DNA from: UBA3941 sp035647175
GTDB taxonomy: Bacteria; Bacillota; Clostridia; Caldicoprobacterales; UBA3941
DNA: 19,068 nt
Assembly: GCA_035647175.1 (NCBI GenBank)
Contig: DASRNX010000239.1
Coordinates: forward strand, 1-19,068
Reading direction: 5' to 3'
Position numbers and translations under genes: made by a program
Notes under the pieces: generated by a model
The model's database searches: none
What the model saw: only the letters and a program-made list of their open reading frames with translations
What the model was told of the DNA's origin: nothing
In this document: positions 8,242-14,348 of the stretch, in pieces
Numbering within the stretch: the first letter of the stretch is position 1
Layout of the letters: each line of letters opens with the position of its first letter

Positions 8242-8862
8242 ATGGCTAAGGAAACATTGGATATTGGGACAAGAATACCGGGAATAAAGGCTCACAGTCT
8301 TAGGAAACAGGGCTATGTTCCTGGAATAATGTACGGTAGGGATCGCCAAACCTCACCGGTCATGATAGAGAGTAAGGGACTTAATACATTGCTTAGGGGA
8401 GCGGGTAACAACGTCTTTTTCGAAATTGCCCTAGAAAACTTTGTTGGCCCCGTCAGGCTGAAGGAAGTTCAAAGGGACCCGGTCACCAGAGATATAATTC
8501 ATGTTGATATCCAGATGATCAATGAAAATCAAAAAGTTAAGGCTGATGTGCCCGTAAGGATACATGGTAGCTATGAAAGCGGTAAGAGGGGTATAGTCTT
8601 GCAGCGCCAAAGGGATTCAATTCAGGTGGAAGGGTTTCCCCAGCATATTCCCGACCAAATCGATGTTGTTGTTCGGGATCTGGTGCAGGGCGGGAATATA
8701 CGAGTGGGGGATTTGGAAATATCCGAGGAACTCAGTATAGTAGGAAATATGGAAGATGTAATTTTGAGCGCTGTAAAGAGCAGTAGATTAGAAATAGAAA
8801 ATATAGTTGAACAAGATGGTCTACAAGACCATGGGGAAACGGACGCGGAAGCTGAAAGCTAG
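8242..8862 (+). CDS. rplY: Ribosomal protein bL25, long Ctc/TL5 form
   Basis: 5S rRNA-binding ribosomal protein of the two-domain Ctc/TL5 type, 206 aa. The N-terminal L25 beta-barrel (about 1-92) shows the family motifs GIKAHSLRKQGYVPGIMYG and VRLKEVQRDPVTRDIIHVDIQ. The C-terminal TL5 domain (about 98-185) follows with VPVRIHG, GIVLQRQRDSIQVEG and a VRDLVQGGNIRVGDL segment. An acidic tail closes the protein. I chose ATG 8242 over the in-frame GTG at 8233 because AGCAGGTG is then the ribosome site at six nt spacing. In Bacillus, ctc is a general stress gene; no clear promoter was recognised in the 163-nt gap after ftsH, so read-through from ftsH is possible. Confidence 0.93.
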   Translation: MAKETLDIGTRIPGIKAHSLRKQGYVPGIMYGRDRQTSPVMIESKGLNTLLRGAGNNVFFEIALENFVGPVRLKEVQRDPVTRDIIHVDIQMINENQKVKADVPVRIHGSYESGKRGIVLQRQRDSIQVEGFPQHIPDQIDVVVRDLVQGGNIRVGDLEISEELSIVGNMEDVILSAVKSSRLEIENIVEQDGLQDHGETDAEAES

Positions 8863-8876
8863 GCTTCCGTTATCCC
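8846..8876 (+). terminator. Weak hairpin overlapping the bL25 stop codon
   Basis: cggaagc (8846-8852) pairs with gcttccg (8863-8869) around a 10-nt loop that includes the stop codon. The following bases are only moderately T-rich (ttatccctttg). It is a possible weak terminator. Confidence 0.3.
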
Positions 8877-9035
8877 TTTGATTCGCCCGACCAACTTCCC
8901 TTATACAGCTACAGTGTGGCGGCGGGGTTTGCTTATTGAATTATGGTAGAAAGTATTGTAAACTTAGATATGGTTTATTAGTCGAATCTATGAGACCAGC
9001 TATTTTACCATATAAAAAGGGGTTTGGATGCGGTT

Positions 9036-9257
9036 ATGAAATATGTTTATGCGATATTGATAGTAGTAGATAACAATCCCATTATGCAAACCTATGTAAG
9101 CGATAAGGCTATGACGGGGAGACAGATCATGGATGAGGTCATACTTACCGGCGAAGAGAGAATAAAATATGCGCACTGGGAAGATGAGAACAAGATACTG
9201 GAGGATATGAATAAGAATCAATCCATTAGGGTAGAAATTCAAGAAGTTGGGGTTTAA
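9036..9257 (+). CDS. Small conserved-looking protein of unknown function upstream of spoIIA
   Basis: A 73-aa ORF from ATG 9036, or 77 aa from an in-frame TTG at 9024. A GGATG about eight nt before the ATG, or AAAAAGGGG at 9014-9022, could serve as ribosome site. It starts with a hydrophobic strand (YVYAILIVV) but has no full membrane helix. The rest is mixed and charged, ending in a beta-like SIRVEIQEVGV. I do not recognise the family. It is a real-gene candidate because it has a ribosome site, ends 13 nt before a strong terminator hairpin, and fills the slot where dacF often sits before spoIIAA. A poor promoter-like pair, TTGAAT-N17-TAAACT (8936-8964), lies upstream. Confidence 0.6.
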   Translation: MKYVYAILIVVDNNPIMQTYVSDKAMTGRQIMDEVILTGEERIKYAHWEDENKILEDMNKNQSIRVEIQEVGV

Positions 9258-9269
9258 AGATAAGGATCG

Positions 9270-9309
9270 GAAGTCCCTCGACACAAATCGAGGGACTTCT
9301 GATTTTTTT
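9270..9309 (+). terminator. Rho-independent terminator between the 73-aa ORF and spoIIA
   Basis: A 12-bp stem with no mismatch: gaagtccctcga (9270-9281) and tcgagggacttc (9288-9299), loop cacaaa, followed by seven T at 9303-9309. It isolates the spoIIA operon from upstream transcription. Confidence 0.93.
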
Positions 9310-9343
9310 GTAGGCTAATCAACAATAGTAGCTATTATTCTAT

Positions 9344-9372
9344 GAAGGAAAACAAAGGCCTATGAAGAATAC
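9344..9372 (+). promoter_or_regulatory. Sigma-H promoter of the spoIIA operon
   Basis: GAAGGAAAA at 9344-9352 matches the sigma-H -35 consensus RNAGGAWWW at all nine positions. After an 11-nt spacer, GAAGAATAC (9364-9372) matches RNNGAATWW at all but the last base. It lies about 50 nt before the spoIIAA start and 35 nt after a terminator. spoIIA is a known sigma-H/Spo0A target in Bacillus; no clear 0A box (TGTCGAA) was found here. Confidence 0.8.
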
Positions 9373-9424
9373 TAATAAAAGGTATGGGACAATCTTACAT
9401 TTTATCGGTCAGGAGGTCATGGTA

Positions 9425-9769
9425 TTGCAGATAACAAATAAAAGGGTGAGTGATATATTGGTGGTATCCCTAGAAGGTGAGCTAGACCACCATACATCCG
9501 GTGAAGTGAGAAAATATATAGATCATTTACTGGATGATCCCACCATAAAAAACTTAATAATCGATATAAAAAAACTGAATTTTATGGATAGTTCCGGGTT
9601 AGGGGTGCTTATTGGTAGATATAAAATCATTAAAAAAAGAGGGGGAAAACTGGGGGTCAGCAATATAAGCGCCCAGATTGACAGGATTTTTGTGGTGTCC
9701 GGGTTGTATAAAATAATCAAGCCATATGAGGGGCTTCAACAAGCTTTAAAGGATATAGGGGGGTATTGA
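9425..9769 (+). CDS. spoIIAA: Anti-sigma-F factor antagonist SpoIIAA
   Basis: STAS-domain anti-anti-sigma factor of the sigma-F switch in the forespore. Unphosphorylated SpoIIAA binds SpoIIAB and frees sigma-F; SpoIIAB phosphorylates it and SpoIIE removes the phosphate. It is 114 aa from the chosen TTG, against 117 in B. subtilis. Signatures are LEGELDHHTS near 16-25 and FMDSSGLGVLIGRYK at about 53-67, in which Ser56 corresponds to phosphorylated Ser58 of B. subtilis. I chose TTG 9425 because AGGAGG (9411-9416) is eight nt upstream. The in-frame ATG at 9419 is only two nt from it, and the ATG at 9362 lies inside the promoter. It is separated from spoIIAB by one nucleotide. Confidence 0.96.
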   Translation: MQITNKRVSDILVVSLEGELDHHTSGEVRKYIDHLLDDPTIKNLIIDIKKLNFMDSSGLGVLIGRYKIIKKRGGKLGVSNISAQIDRIFVVSGLYKIIKPYEGLQQALKDIGGY

Positions 9770-9770
9770 T

Positions 9771-10223
9771 ATGGATAAGATAAACGAAATGAAGTTGAGG
9801 TTTGTTAGCAAATCCAGCAACGAATCCTTTGCCCGTGTTACTATTGCCGCCTTTGCTTCACAAATGGATCCTACCCTTGGGGAAATAAGCGATATAAAGA
9901 CTGCCGTTTCGGAGGCGGTTACCAATGCCATCATCCATGGATATGAAGATAAAATGGGCTATGTTGAAGTGCTTGCAACCATATTTTCCGATAGATTGGT
10001 TGTCGAGGTCTCCGATAGGGGAAGGGGAATAGAGGACATCGAAAAAGCTCGGCAACCTCTGTACACCTCAAAGCCTGAATTGGAGCGTTCTGGGATGGGG
10101 TTTACTGTCATGGAGACATTTATGGATGATGTAAGGGTCGTATCCGGTATAAATCAGGGAACAAAGGTGATAATGATTAAATACATAGGCTCTTTAACCG
10201 ATAATATAGGGGGATCGAAATGA
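9771..10223 (+). CDS. spoIIAB: Anti-sigma-F factor and serine kinase SpoIIAB
   Basis: GHKL-fold ATPase that holds sigma-F inactive in the predivisional cell and phosphorylates SpoIIAA; 150 aa. N-box EAVTNAIIHGY has catalytic Glu48 and Asn52. G1 box is SDRGRGIED with Asp82, and the ATP lid and G2 box are SGMGFTVMETFMD near 107-119. The N-terminal NESFARVTIAAF helix contains the Arg used for sigma contact in the family. ATG has AGGGGGG six nt upstream. The end overlaps sigF by four nt (ATGA), so the two are translationally coupled, as in other spore formers. The residues after about 140 form a short polar tail. Confidence 0.97.
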   Translation: MDKINEMKLRFVSKSSNESFARVTIAAFASQMDPTLGEISDIKTAVSEAVTNAIIHGYEDKMGYVEVLATIFSDRLVVEVSDRGRGIEDIEKARQPLYTSKPELERSGMGFTVMETFMDDVRVVSGINQGTKVIMIKYIGSLTDNIGGSK

Positions 10224-10984
10224 GCACCGGGTATGCGGCATGGGAAAACAATGATAATACCCTCTTGTCCCATAGCGATACCATGGTTTTGATAAAAAAG
10301 GCACAGGGTGGAGAACAACAGGCTGTTGATATTCTGGTTCAAAAAAATGTTGCTTTAGTGAAGAGTATTATAAAAAGATTCTTGAATAGAGGCCATGAAT
10401 ACGATGATCTATTTCAAATAGGGGTTATAGGGCTTATTAAAGCAATAAGAAACTATGATCCCCAGTACAATGTGCGGTTTTCTACCTACGCTGTTCCCAT
10501 GATTATGGGTGAGATAAAGAGATTTCTAAGAGATGATGGGCTGGTAAAGGTGAGTCGATCCCTAAAGGAGTTGGCAAACAAATCTTTGGCTATGAAGGAA
10601 CAGCTTAAAAATGTCTTGCATAGAGAACCCAGTATACAAGAGATAGCAGAGGCTGTCGGGAGTGATCCCGAGGATATTGTACATGCCCTGGAAGCCAGTA
10701 GGATGCCGGCTTCTATATACGATGTGGTATATGAAGACGATGATAATCCTATCCTCCTGATAGACAGAGTATCCAGGGAAGATGCCCAAATGTCCCAAGT
10801 GGTGGATAGGGTTGCTCTCAAGGATGTATTGTCGAAGCTGGATGAACGTGAAAGATATATAATAATTATGCGTTATTTCCATGACAAAACCCAAAGCGAT
10901 ATTGCCGGCGAATTGGGTATATCCCAAGTGCAGGTTTCGAGGATAGAAAAGAAGGTTCTCCTGAGAATGAGAGAACTCATTTAA
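10220..10984 (+). CDS. sigF: RNA polymerase sporulation sigma factor sigma-F
   Basis: First forespore-specific sigma factor, 254 aa. Region 2 (about 35-106) contains HEYDDLFQIGVIGLIKAIRNYD and RFSTYAVPMIMGEIKRFLRDDG, which bind core and the -10 element. Region 3 follows (VSRSLKELANKS and HREPSIQEIAEAVG). Region 4 (about 203-254) contains LDERERYIIIMRYF and the helix-turn-helix QSDIAGELGISQVQVSRIEKK for the -35 element. The operon position after spoIIAA-spoIIAB separates sigma-F from the close relative sigma-G. ATG overlaps the spoIIAB stop and has GGGGGATC upstream. The stop codon is built into the following terminator. Confidence 0.97.
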   Translation: MSTGYAAWENNDNTLLSHSDTMVLIKKAQGGEQQAVDILVQKNVALVKSIIKRFLNRGHEYDDLFQIGVIGLIKAIRNYDPQYNVRFSTYAVPMIMGEIKRFLRDDGLVKVSRSLKELANKSLAMKEQLKNVLHREPSIQEIAEAVGSDPEDIVHALEASRMPASIYDVVYEDDDNPILLIDRVSREDAQMSQVVDRVALKDVLSKLDERERYIIIMRYFHDKTQSDIAGELGISQVQVSRIEKKVLLRMRELI

Positions 10985-11005
10985 CACCCTGACAGGGTGT
11001 TTTTT
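10983..11005 (+). terminator. Rho-independent terminator of the spoIIA operon
   Basis: aacaccct (10983-10990) and agggtgtt (10994-11001) form a perfect 8-bp stem with a 3-nt loop, continuing into six T. It overlaps the last two bases of the sigF stop codon. Confidence 0.85.
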
Positions 11006-11010
11006 AATTG

Positions 11011-11040
11011 GGATAAAAAAGAAAGGTAATACACATAATA
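11011..11040 (+). promoter_or_regulatory. Sigma-G-type forespore promoter of the spoVA-linked small ORFs and spoVAA/AB
   Basis: GGATA (11011-11015), 18-nt spacer, CATAATA (11034-11040). The -10 matches the sigma-G consensus CATNHTA at every position and the -35 matches GHATR at four of five. The spoVA operon is a sigma-G target in B. subtilis. Transcription from about 11047 would leave a leader of roughly 22 nt before the 37-aa ORF. It sits directly after the sigF terminator. Confidence 0.65.
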
Positions 11041-11068
11041 ACCATATACCCAGATTAGGGGATGTTCA

Positions 11069-11182
11069 ATGATGGATTCACCGACAGGGGAAGCAACAGT
11101 AAATAAATTAGTGCTTATGCGGATGTTGACAGAACGGTTATTCTTATTCATTGTGGACCGCAATTTATGGAAGGAGATGTAA
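11069..11182 (+). CDS. Small ORF (37 aa) between sigF and spoVAA, function unknown
   Basis: ATG-ATG start with AGGGG seven nt upstream, ending in TAA one base before the ATG at 11183. It is too short for most gene callers. The N-terminal third is polar (MMDSPTGEATVNK); the remainder is a short amphipathic or hydrophobic helix (LVLMRMLTERLFLFIVD). I recognise no family. Support: a good ribosome site, position just after a sigma-G-type promoter, and packing so tight that the ribosome site of the next ORF (AAGGAG, 11171-11176) lies inside its last codons. It might alternatively be a leader peptide that couples translation to the downstream genes. Confidence 0.5.
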   Translation: MMDSPTGEATVNKLVLMRMLTERLFLFIVDRNLWKEM

Positions 11183-11186
11183 ATGA

Positions 11187-11366
11187 ATGATCAAGACGAA
11201 AAAAAGAATCTATATTTTGATATTCATAATTCTCGGCCTGGCATTGCTGGGAAGTGCGGTGATAATTTGGGATGTGATGGGAAATTACGGGAAACAGCAG
11301 GATAAGGTATATTCAGGCGCAAAATTAGTGTATTCAATCATAGATCATCCTTTGAAAATAGGTTAG
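11187..11366 (+). CDS. Small single-pass membrane protein (59 aa) before spoVAA, function unknown
   Basis: ATG 11187 opens a 59-aa frame: a basic start (MIKTKKR), one strong membrane helix at about residues 8-28 (IYILIFIILGLALLGSAVII), then a 30-residue polar tail. Topology by the positive-inside rule puts the tail outside. AAGGAG lies 10 nt upstream. The ATG at 11183 in another frame has better spacing but gives a featureless 40-aa peptide. The frame ends with TAG-TAG and the spoVAA ATG follows immediately in the same frame, so coupling is likely. It resembles no family I can name; expression with spoVAA suggests a forespore membrane role, by inference. Confidence 0.62.
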   Translation: MIKTKKRIYILIFIILGLALLGSAVIIWDVMGNYGKQQDKVYSGAKLVYSIIDHPLKIG

Positions 11367-11369
11367 TAG

Positions 11370-11987
11370 ATGGAAAACTTTATCTACCTGCAGTTAGAGG
11401 ATTATTTCGAAGCGGAAGTCGGACAGGATGTATACCTAAAGGACATAGCCGAATTGTCATGTGATCCGGAGGCCGGTCGCAGGCTGGCTGAACTGGTGAT
11501 TCTCGAGGATAATAGAGTCGGTACTGTCAACTTGGGCGCCATTGAAGTTATTGAAAGGATCAGACGGATAATGCCGGGGGTTCCCGTATTATCCGTAGGT
11601 AAGCCCAGGATCATCATACATATCTTTGAAAAAAAAGGGATCAATAAAGACGTCGTTGCCGGCCCTATAAAGGCCGCAATAACCGGTCTTTTGCTCTTTA
11701 TCGGCTCGGGGCTTGTCATCATGTATTTTCATGAGGATGTAAATATGCGCCAGGTCCACGGGGCTATCTATACCGCGGTTACAGGTCAAATAGATCCAAA
11801 TTCGTACTGGATCAGCATCCCCTACTCCATAGGGCTGGGGGTGGGGATAGCATTTTTTTTTGGGATTTTAACGAACAAAAGAAAACCGGTCAAACCTGAT
11901 CCCCTGGAGATTGGAATAAGCAAATACAAAAAGGAAATTCGCTCGTACCTGGGCACAAAAAAAGATAGGAATCAAAAAAATCGATGA
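11370..11987 (+). CDS. spoVAA: Stage V sporulation protein AA
   Basis: Component of the SpoVA machinery in the forespore inner membrane, which takes up dipicolinic acid during sporulation and releases it at germination; 205 aa, close to the usual length. A soluble N-terminal domain (about 1-105) is followed by a membrane helix near 108-122 (ITGLLLFIGSGLVIMYF). Next comes the diagnostic FHEDVNMRQVHGAIYTAVTG segment, and then a second helix near 152-167 (YSIGLGVGIAFFFGIL) and a basic tail. The ATG has a modest AGGTTAG site. The last four nt overlap spoVAB (ATGA). Identity rests on the FHEDV-M--VH and IPYSIGLG motifs shared with the Bacillus protein and on gene order. Confidence 0.92.
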   Translation: MENFIYLQLEDYFEAEVGQDVYLKDIAELSCDPEAGRRLAELVILEDNRVGTVNLGAIEVIERIRRIMPGVPVLSVGKPRIIIHIFEKKGINKDVVAGPIKAAITGLLLFIGSGLVIMYFHEDVNMRQVHGAIYTAVTGQIDPNSYWISIPYSIGLGVGIAFFFGILTNKRKPVKPDPLEIGISKYKKEIRSYLGTKKDRNQKNR

Positions 11988-12400
11988 AGGCTCTCTTTCT
12001 TATCACCATAGGATTATCCGGCGGGGCCGTGGTTGGAGCCGGGGTATTCGCGTTCTTTGTGGCCCTGGGAGTAATCGAAAGGATAATTGATATAAGTAAA
12101 ACTGAGACATACGGGAAGGCTTATAGGATTTCTATCCTTTTAGGTAGCCTTTTGTCTACCTTTATCTATATGTTTGGATTTGGAATAGAGGCGAATAGGG
12201 GCTGGCTTGTGGTAATAGGTCTATTTATGGGTGCCTTTGTGGGTATGATAGCCTCTGCCTTAGCGGAGGTACTGAACGTGATACCCTTTCTGTCTATCAC
12301 AATGAGGATCGACAGGTGGGTATACTTTTTGATTGCAGCCATTATCTTAGGGAAGGTATTAGGCTCCATAGTATATTGGAGCTTACTTATAGCCCAGTGA
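11984..12400 (+). CDS. spoVAB: Stage V sporulation protein AB
   Basis: Small polytopic membrane protein of the SpoVA complex; 138 aa with four hydrophobic segments (about 4-31, 48-66, 72-94 and 112-135). The family pattern includes a glycine-rich first helix (GLSGGAVVGAGVFAFFVALGVIERI) and the LAEVLNVIPFL segment near 93-103. Start overlaps the spoVAA stop. In Bacillus spoVAC follows directly, but here 451 nt intervene with a small ORF and a palindrome, so the operon may be split into two transcription units. Confidence 0.92.
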   Translation: MKALFLITIGLSGGAVVGAGVFAFFVALGVIERIIDISKTETYGKAYRISILLGSLLSTFIYMFGFGIEANRGWLVVIGLFMGAFVGMIASALAEVLNVIPFLSITMRIDRWVYFLIAAIILGKVLGSIVYWSLLIAQ

Positions 12401-12496
12401 AACCTCCGGGCCCATAACCTGATCTTGCTAACTGGAGGGTCCTTGGAAATTGCATTGTTAAGCCGTCGATTCCACAATAGCGGCGGAATGAAAACT

Positions 12497-12516
12497 AATT
12501 TATCTATAGATAAATT
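12497..12516. repeat. Perfect 20-bp palindrome upstream of the 50-aa ORF
   Basis: aatttatcta followed by its exact reverse complement, no spacer. It lies 50 nt before the 50-aa ORF and downstream of a weak forespore-type promoter candidate (GCATT-N16-CACAATA, 12452-12479). It is a candidate binding site for a dimeric regulator or an mRNA 5' hairpin; the A/T-rich composition makes chance somewhat more likely. Apart from this, the 166-nt gap after spoVAB shows nothing I recognise. Confidence 0.45.
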
Positions 12517-12566
12517 TTATAGCCGAAGTTGACTACCTATATAAAACACAAGGGGAGAAGGACAAT

Positions 12567-12719
12567 ATGAGAAAAGGTTACCATCGCATTCCCATTGTAG
12601 AACACGAGGGAAGAAATCCGGAAGAAAAGGAGGATAGGCATGATCTGGATAAAAGGCTGATAGATGATAGGGAGGCCCGGAATATGGACGCCGGAGGGGA
12701 TTTAAGCTCCCCCCATTAG
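12567..12719 (+). CDS. Small, highly charged ORF (50 aa) between spoVAB and spoVAC, function unknown
   Basis: ATG 12567 is preceded by AGGGGAGAAGG at ideal distance. The 50 residues are extremely hydrophilic, rich in Arg, Glu and Asp (for example GRNPEEKEDRHDLDKRLIDD), and contain no cysteine or membrane segment, so it is probably a disordered cytosolic peptide. The composition is not that of an alpha/beta-type SASP and I can give it no family. Position within the spoVA cluster suggests forespore expression by inference. It could instead be a chance ORF in an intergenic region, but the ribosome site argues for translation. Confidence 0.55.
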   Translation: MRKGYHRIPIVEHEGRNPEEKEDRHDLDKRLIDDREARNMDAGGDLSSPH

Positions 12720-12804
12720 ATTGACTGTACCAGATGATTAAAACGGGTTTTGTAATTTTGGGTATTTTTGCATCATACACAGACCATGATACCCAAGGGT
12801 CTAT

Positions 12805-12833
12805 GAATAAAATTGAATTTAATGAAAATGATA
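12805..12833 (+). promoter_or_regulatory. Possible sigma-G promoter directly before spoVAC
   Basis: GAATA (12805-12809) matches GHATR fully. After 17 nt, AATGATA (12827-12833) matches CATNHTA at six of seven. The implied start near 12840 falls on the ribosome binding site, leaving a very short leader, which weakens the call. A CATCATA at 12771-12777 matches the -10 fully but lacks a -35. Confidence 0.35.
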
Positions 12834-12851
12834 TTCTAGGGAGGTGTTCCT

Positions 12852-13316
12852 ATGGATTCTGTAGATGTAAAGCAAGAAAAAATAAATAAGGAATACCAGG
12901 ATTATGCCAACAGTCTGAGTCCAAAATCCAATATAATAAGCAATTGTATAATGGCGTTTTTAGTGGGGGGCTTGATAAGCATAATCGGTCAACTGATAAG
13001 TAATGTGGCTAAGACCTATTATAATATGAATGAAGAGGGCGCTGCGACGGTTACATCGATTACCTTAATATTCATAGCTGCTCTATTAACCGGTTTGGGG
13101 CTGTACGAAAAGATCGGAAAAAAGGCAGGCGCCGGTTCTATAGTTCCCATAACCGGATTTTCGAACTCCATAGTTGCGCCGGCTATGGAGCATAAAAGGG
13201 AAGGTTATGTTTTGGGAGTAGGGGCAAAGCTTTTTTCTATTGCAGGGCCCGTCTTGGTATATGGGATTAGTACATCGGTGATCGTTGGGTTAATAAACTA
13301 CTTTTTTGTAAAATGA
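12852..13316 (+). CDS. spoVAC: Stage V sporulation protein AC (mechanosensitive SpoVA channel subunit)
   Basis: Membrane subunit of the SpoVA channel; in Bacillus it behaves as a mechanosensitive channel for dipicolinate release. 154 aa with a hydrophilic N-terminus (1-28) and four membrane segments (about 31-50, 65-83, 95-110 and 125-150). Family signatures are FLVGGLISIIGQLI near 36-49 and KAGAGSIVPITGFSNSIVAPAMEHKREG near 90-117. The ATG has GGGAGGTG five nt upstream. It is followed at 12 nt by spoVAD, whose ribosome site overlaps the spoVAC stop codon. Confidence 0.96.
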   Translation: MDSVDVKQEKINKEYQDYANSLSPKSNIISNCIMAFLVGGLISIIGQLISNVAKTYYNMNEEGAATVTSITLIFIAALLTGLGLYEKIGKKAGAGSIVPITGFSNSIVAPAMEHKREGYVLGVGAKLFSIAGPVLVYGISTSVIVGLINYFFVK

Positions 13317-13328
13317 GGGATATCAATT

Positions 13329-14345
13329 ATGTCTATGCATAGGATGGGCGGCCAAACCTTGCTCCTGACCCAAAATCCGCCCAAGATAATTTCGCGGGCG
13401 ACCATTGTGGGCAAAAAGGAAGGGGAAGGACCCCTGGCCGAGTATTTTGATAAAATTTTAGAAGATGACCTATGGGGTGAAAAGAGTTGGGAAAAGGCAG
13501 AACGCAGAATGTACGTGGAGGCGGCCGAACTCGCTTTGAAAAAGGCGCAAAAAGAACCCCAGGACATCAATTATTTATTTGGCGGAGATCTTTTGGATCA
13601 AATAATATCTGCTACCTTTGCCGCAAGGAGTCTGGGCATACCTTTCTATGGGTTATATGGGGCCTGTTCTTCTATGACACAGACTATATCGCTTGCCGCG
13701 CCTCTTTTAGACGGGGGATATGCGGATAATGTCCTCTGCGTTACCTCCAGCCACTTTTGTTCCGCAGAGAGACAATTTCGGTATCCTTTGGAAATGGGAG
13801 TGCAAAGGCCCCCGACTGCCCAGTGGACTGTGACTGGCGCAGGTGGGGTTTTGCTTTCCGTGAATGGTGAGGGACCGTGTATAACCCATGTGACTACCGG
13901 TAAGGTAATAGACTTCGGTATGAAGGATGCCAATTATATGGGTGCAGCTATGGCCCCGGCGGCCGCCGATACCTTTAGGGCACATTTCGAGGATACAGGT
14001 AGAGGCCCGGATGATTATGATTTGATTGTAACAGGTGACCTGGCCAAGTATGGGCGGGAATTGACCATAGACCTTTTAAAGAGGGATGGATATGATATTG
14101 AGGATCGCTTTATAGATTGCGGTTGCGAAATGTTTAATGAAAGTCAGGATGTCCATGCCGGGGCAAGCGGTTGTGCCTGCTCAGCCGTGGTTCTGGCCGG
14201 ATACTTGTTAAAGAAAATGGAGGACGGCGACATTAAACGTATCCTTATGGCTTCTACCGGAGCACTGCACAGTATTATTACATCACAGCAAGGGGATTCT
14301 ATACCCGGTATTGCACATGCCATAGCAATAGAAAAGAAGGGATAG
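13329..14345 (+). CDS. spoVAD: Stage V sporulation protein AD (dipicolinate-binding)
   Basis: Soluble, thiolase-fold subunit of the SpoVA complex. The Bacillus protein binds dipicolinic acid rather than acting as a thiolase. 338 aa, the normal length. The thiolase-like nucleophile region is YGACSSMTQT with Cys113, then CVTSSHFCSAERQFRYPLEMGVQRPPTAQWT (about 136-166), a TVTGAGGVLLS strand, and CSAVVLAGYLL with STGALHS toward the C-terminus. ATG 13329 has GAGGGA eight nt upstream; a second in-frame ATG at 13335 is also possible. It lies between spoVAC and spoVAEB, spaced three nt from the latter, as in a typical Clostridial spoVAC-AD-AEB unit. Confidence 0.97.
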   Translation: MSMHRMGGQTLLLTQNPPKIISRATIVGKKEGEGPLAEYFDKILEDDLWGEKSWEKAERRMYVEAAELALKKAQKEPQDINYLFGGDLLDQIISATFAARSLGIPFYGLYGACSSMTQTISLAAPLLDGGYADNVLCVTSSHFCSAERQFRYPLEMGVQRPPTAQWTVTGAGGVLLSVNGEGPCITHVTTGKVIDFGMKDANYMGAAMAPAAADTFRAHFEDTGRGPDDYDLIVTGDLAKYGRELTIDLLKRDGYDIEDRFIDCGCEMFNESQDVHAGASGCACSAVVLAGYLLKKMEDGDIKRILMASTGALHSIITSQQGDSIPGIAHAIAIEKKG

Positions 14346-14348
14346 ACT

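Noticed and set aside
9362..9424. Longer SpoIIAA start at ATG 9362
   Set aside because: It falls within the sigma-H promoter -10, and the extra 21 residues have no counterpart in SpoIIAA proteins.
11126..11131. Perfect TTGACA hexamer upstream of the 59-aa ORF
   Set aside because: No matching -10 at 16-18 nt (cattgt at best), and it lies within the 37-aa ORF.
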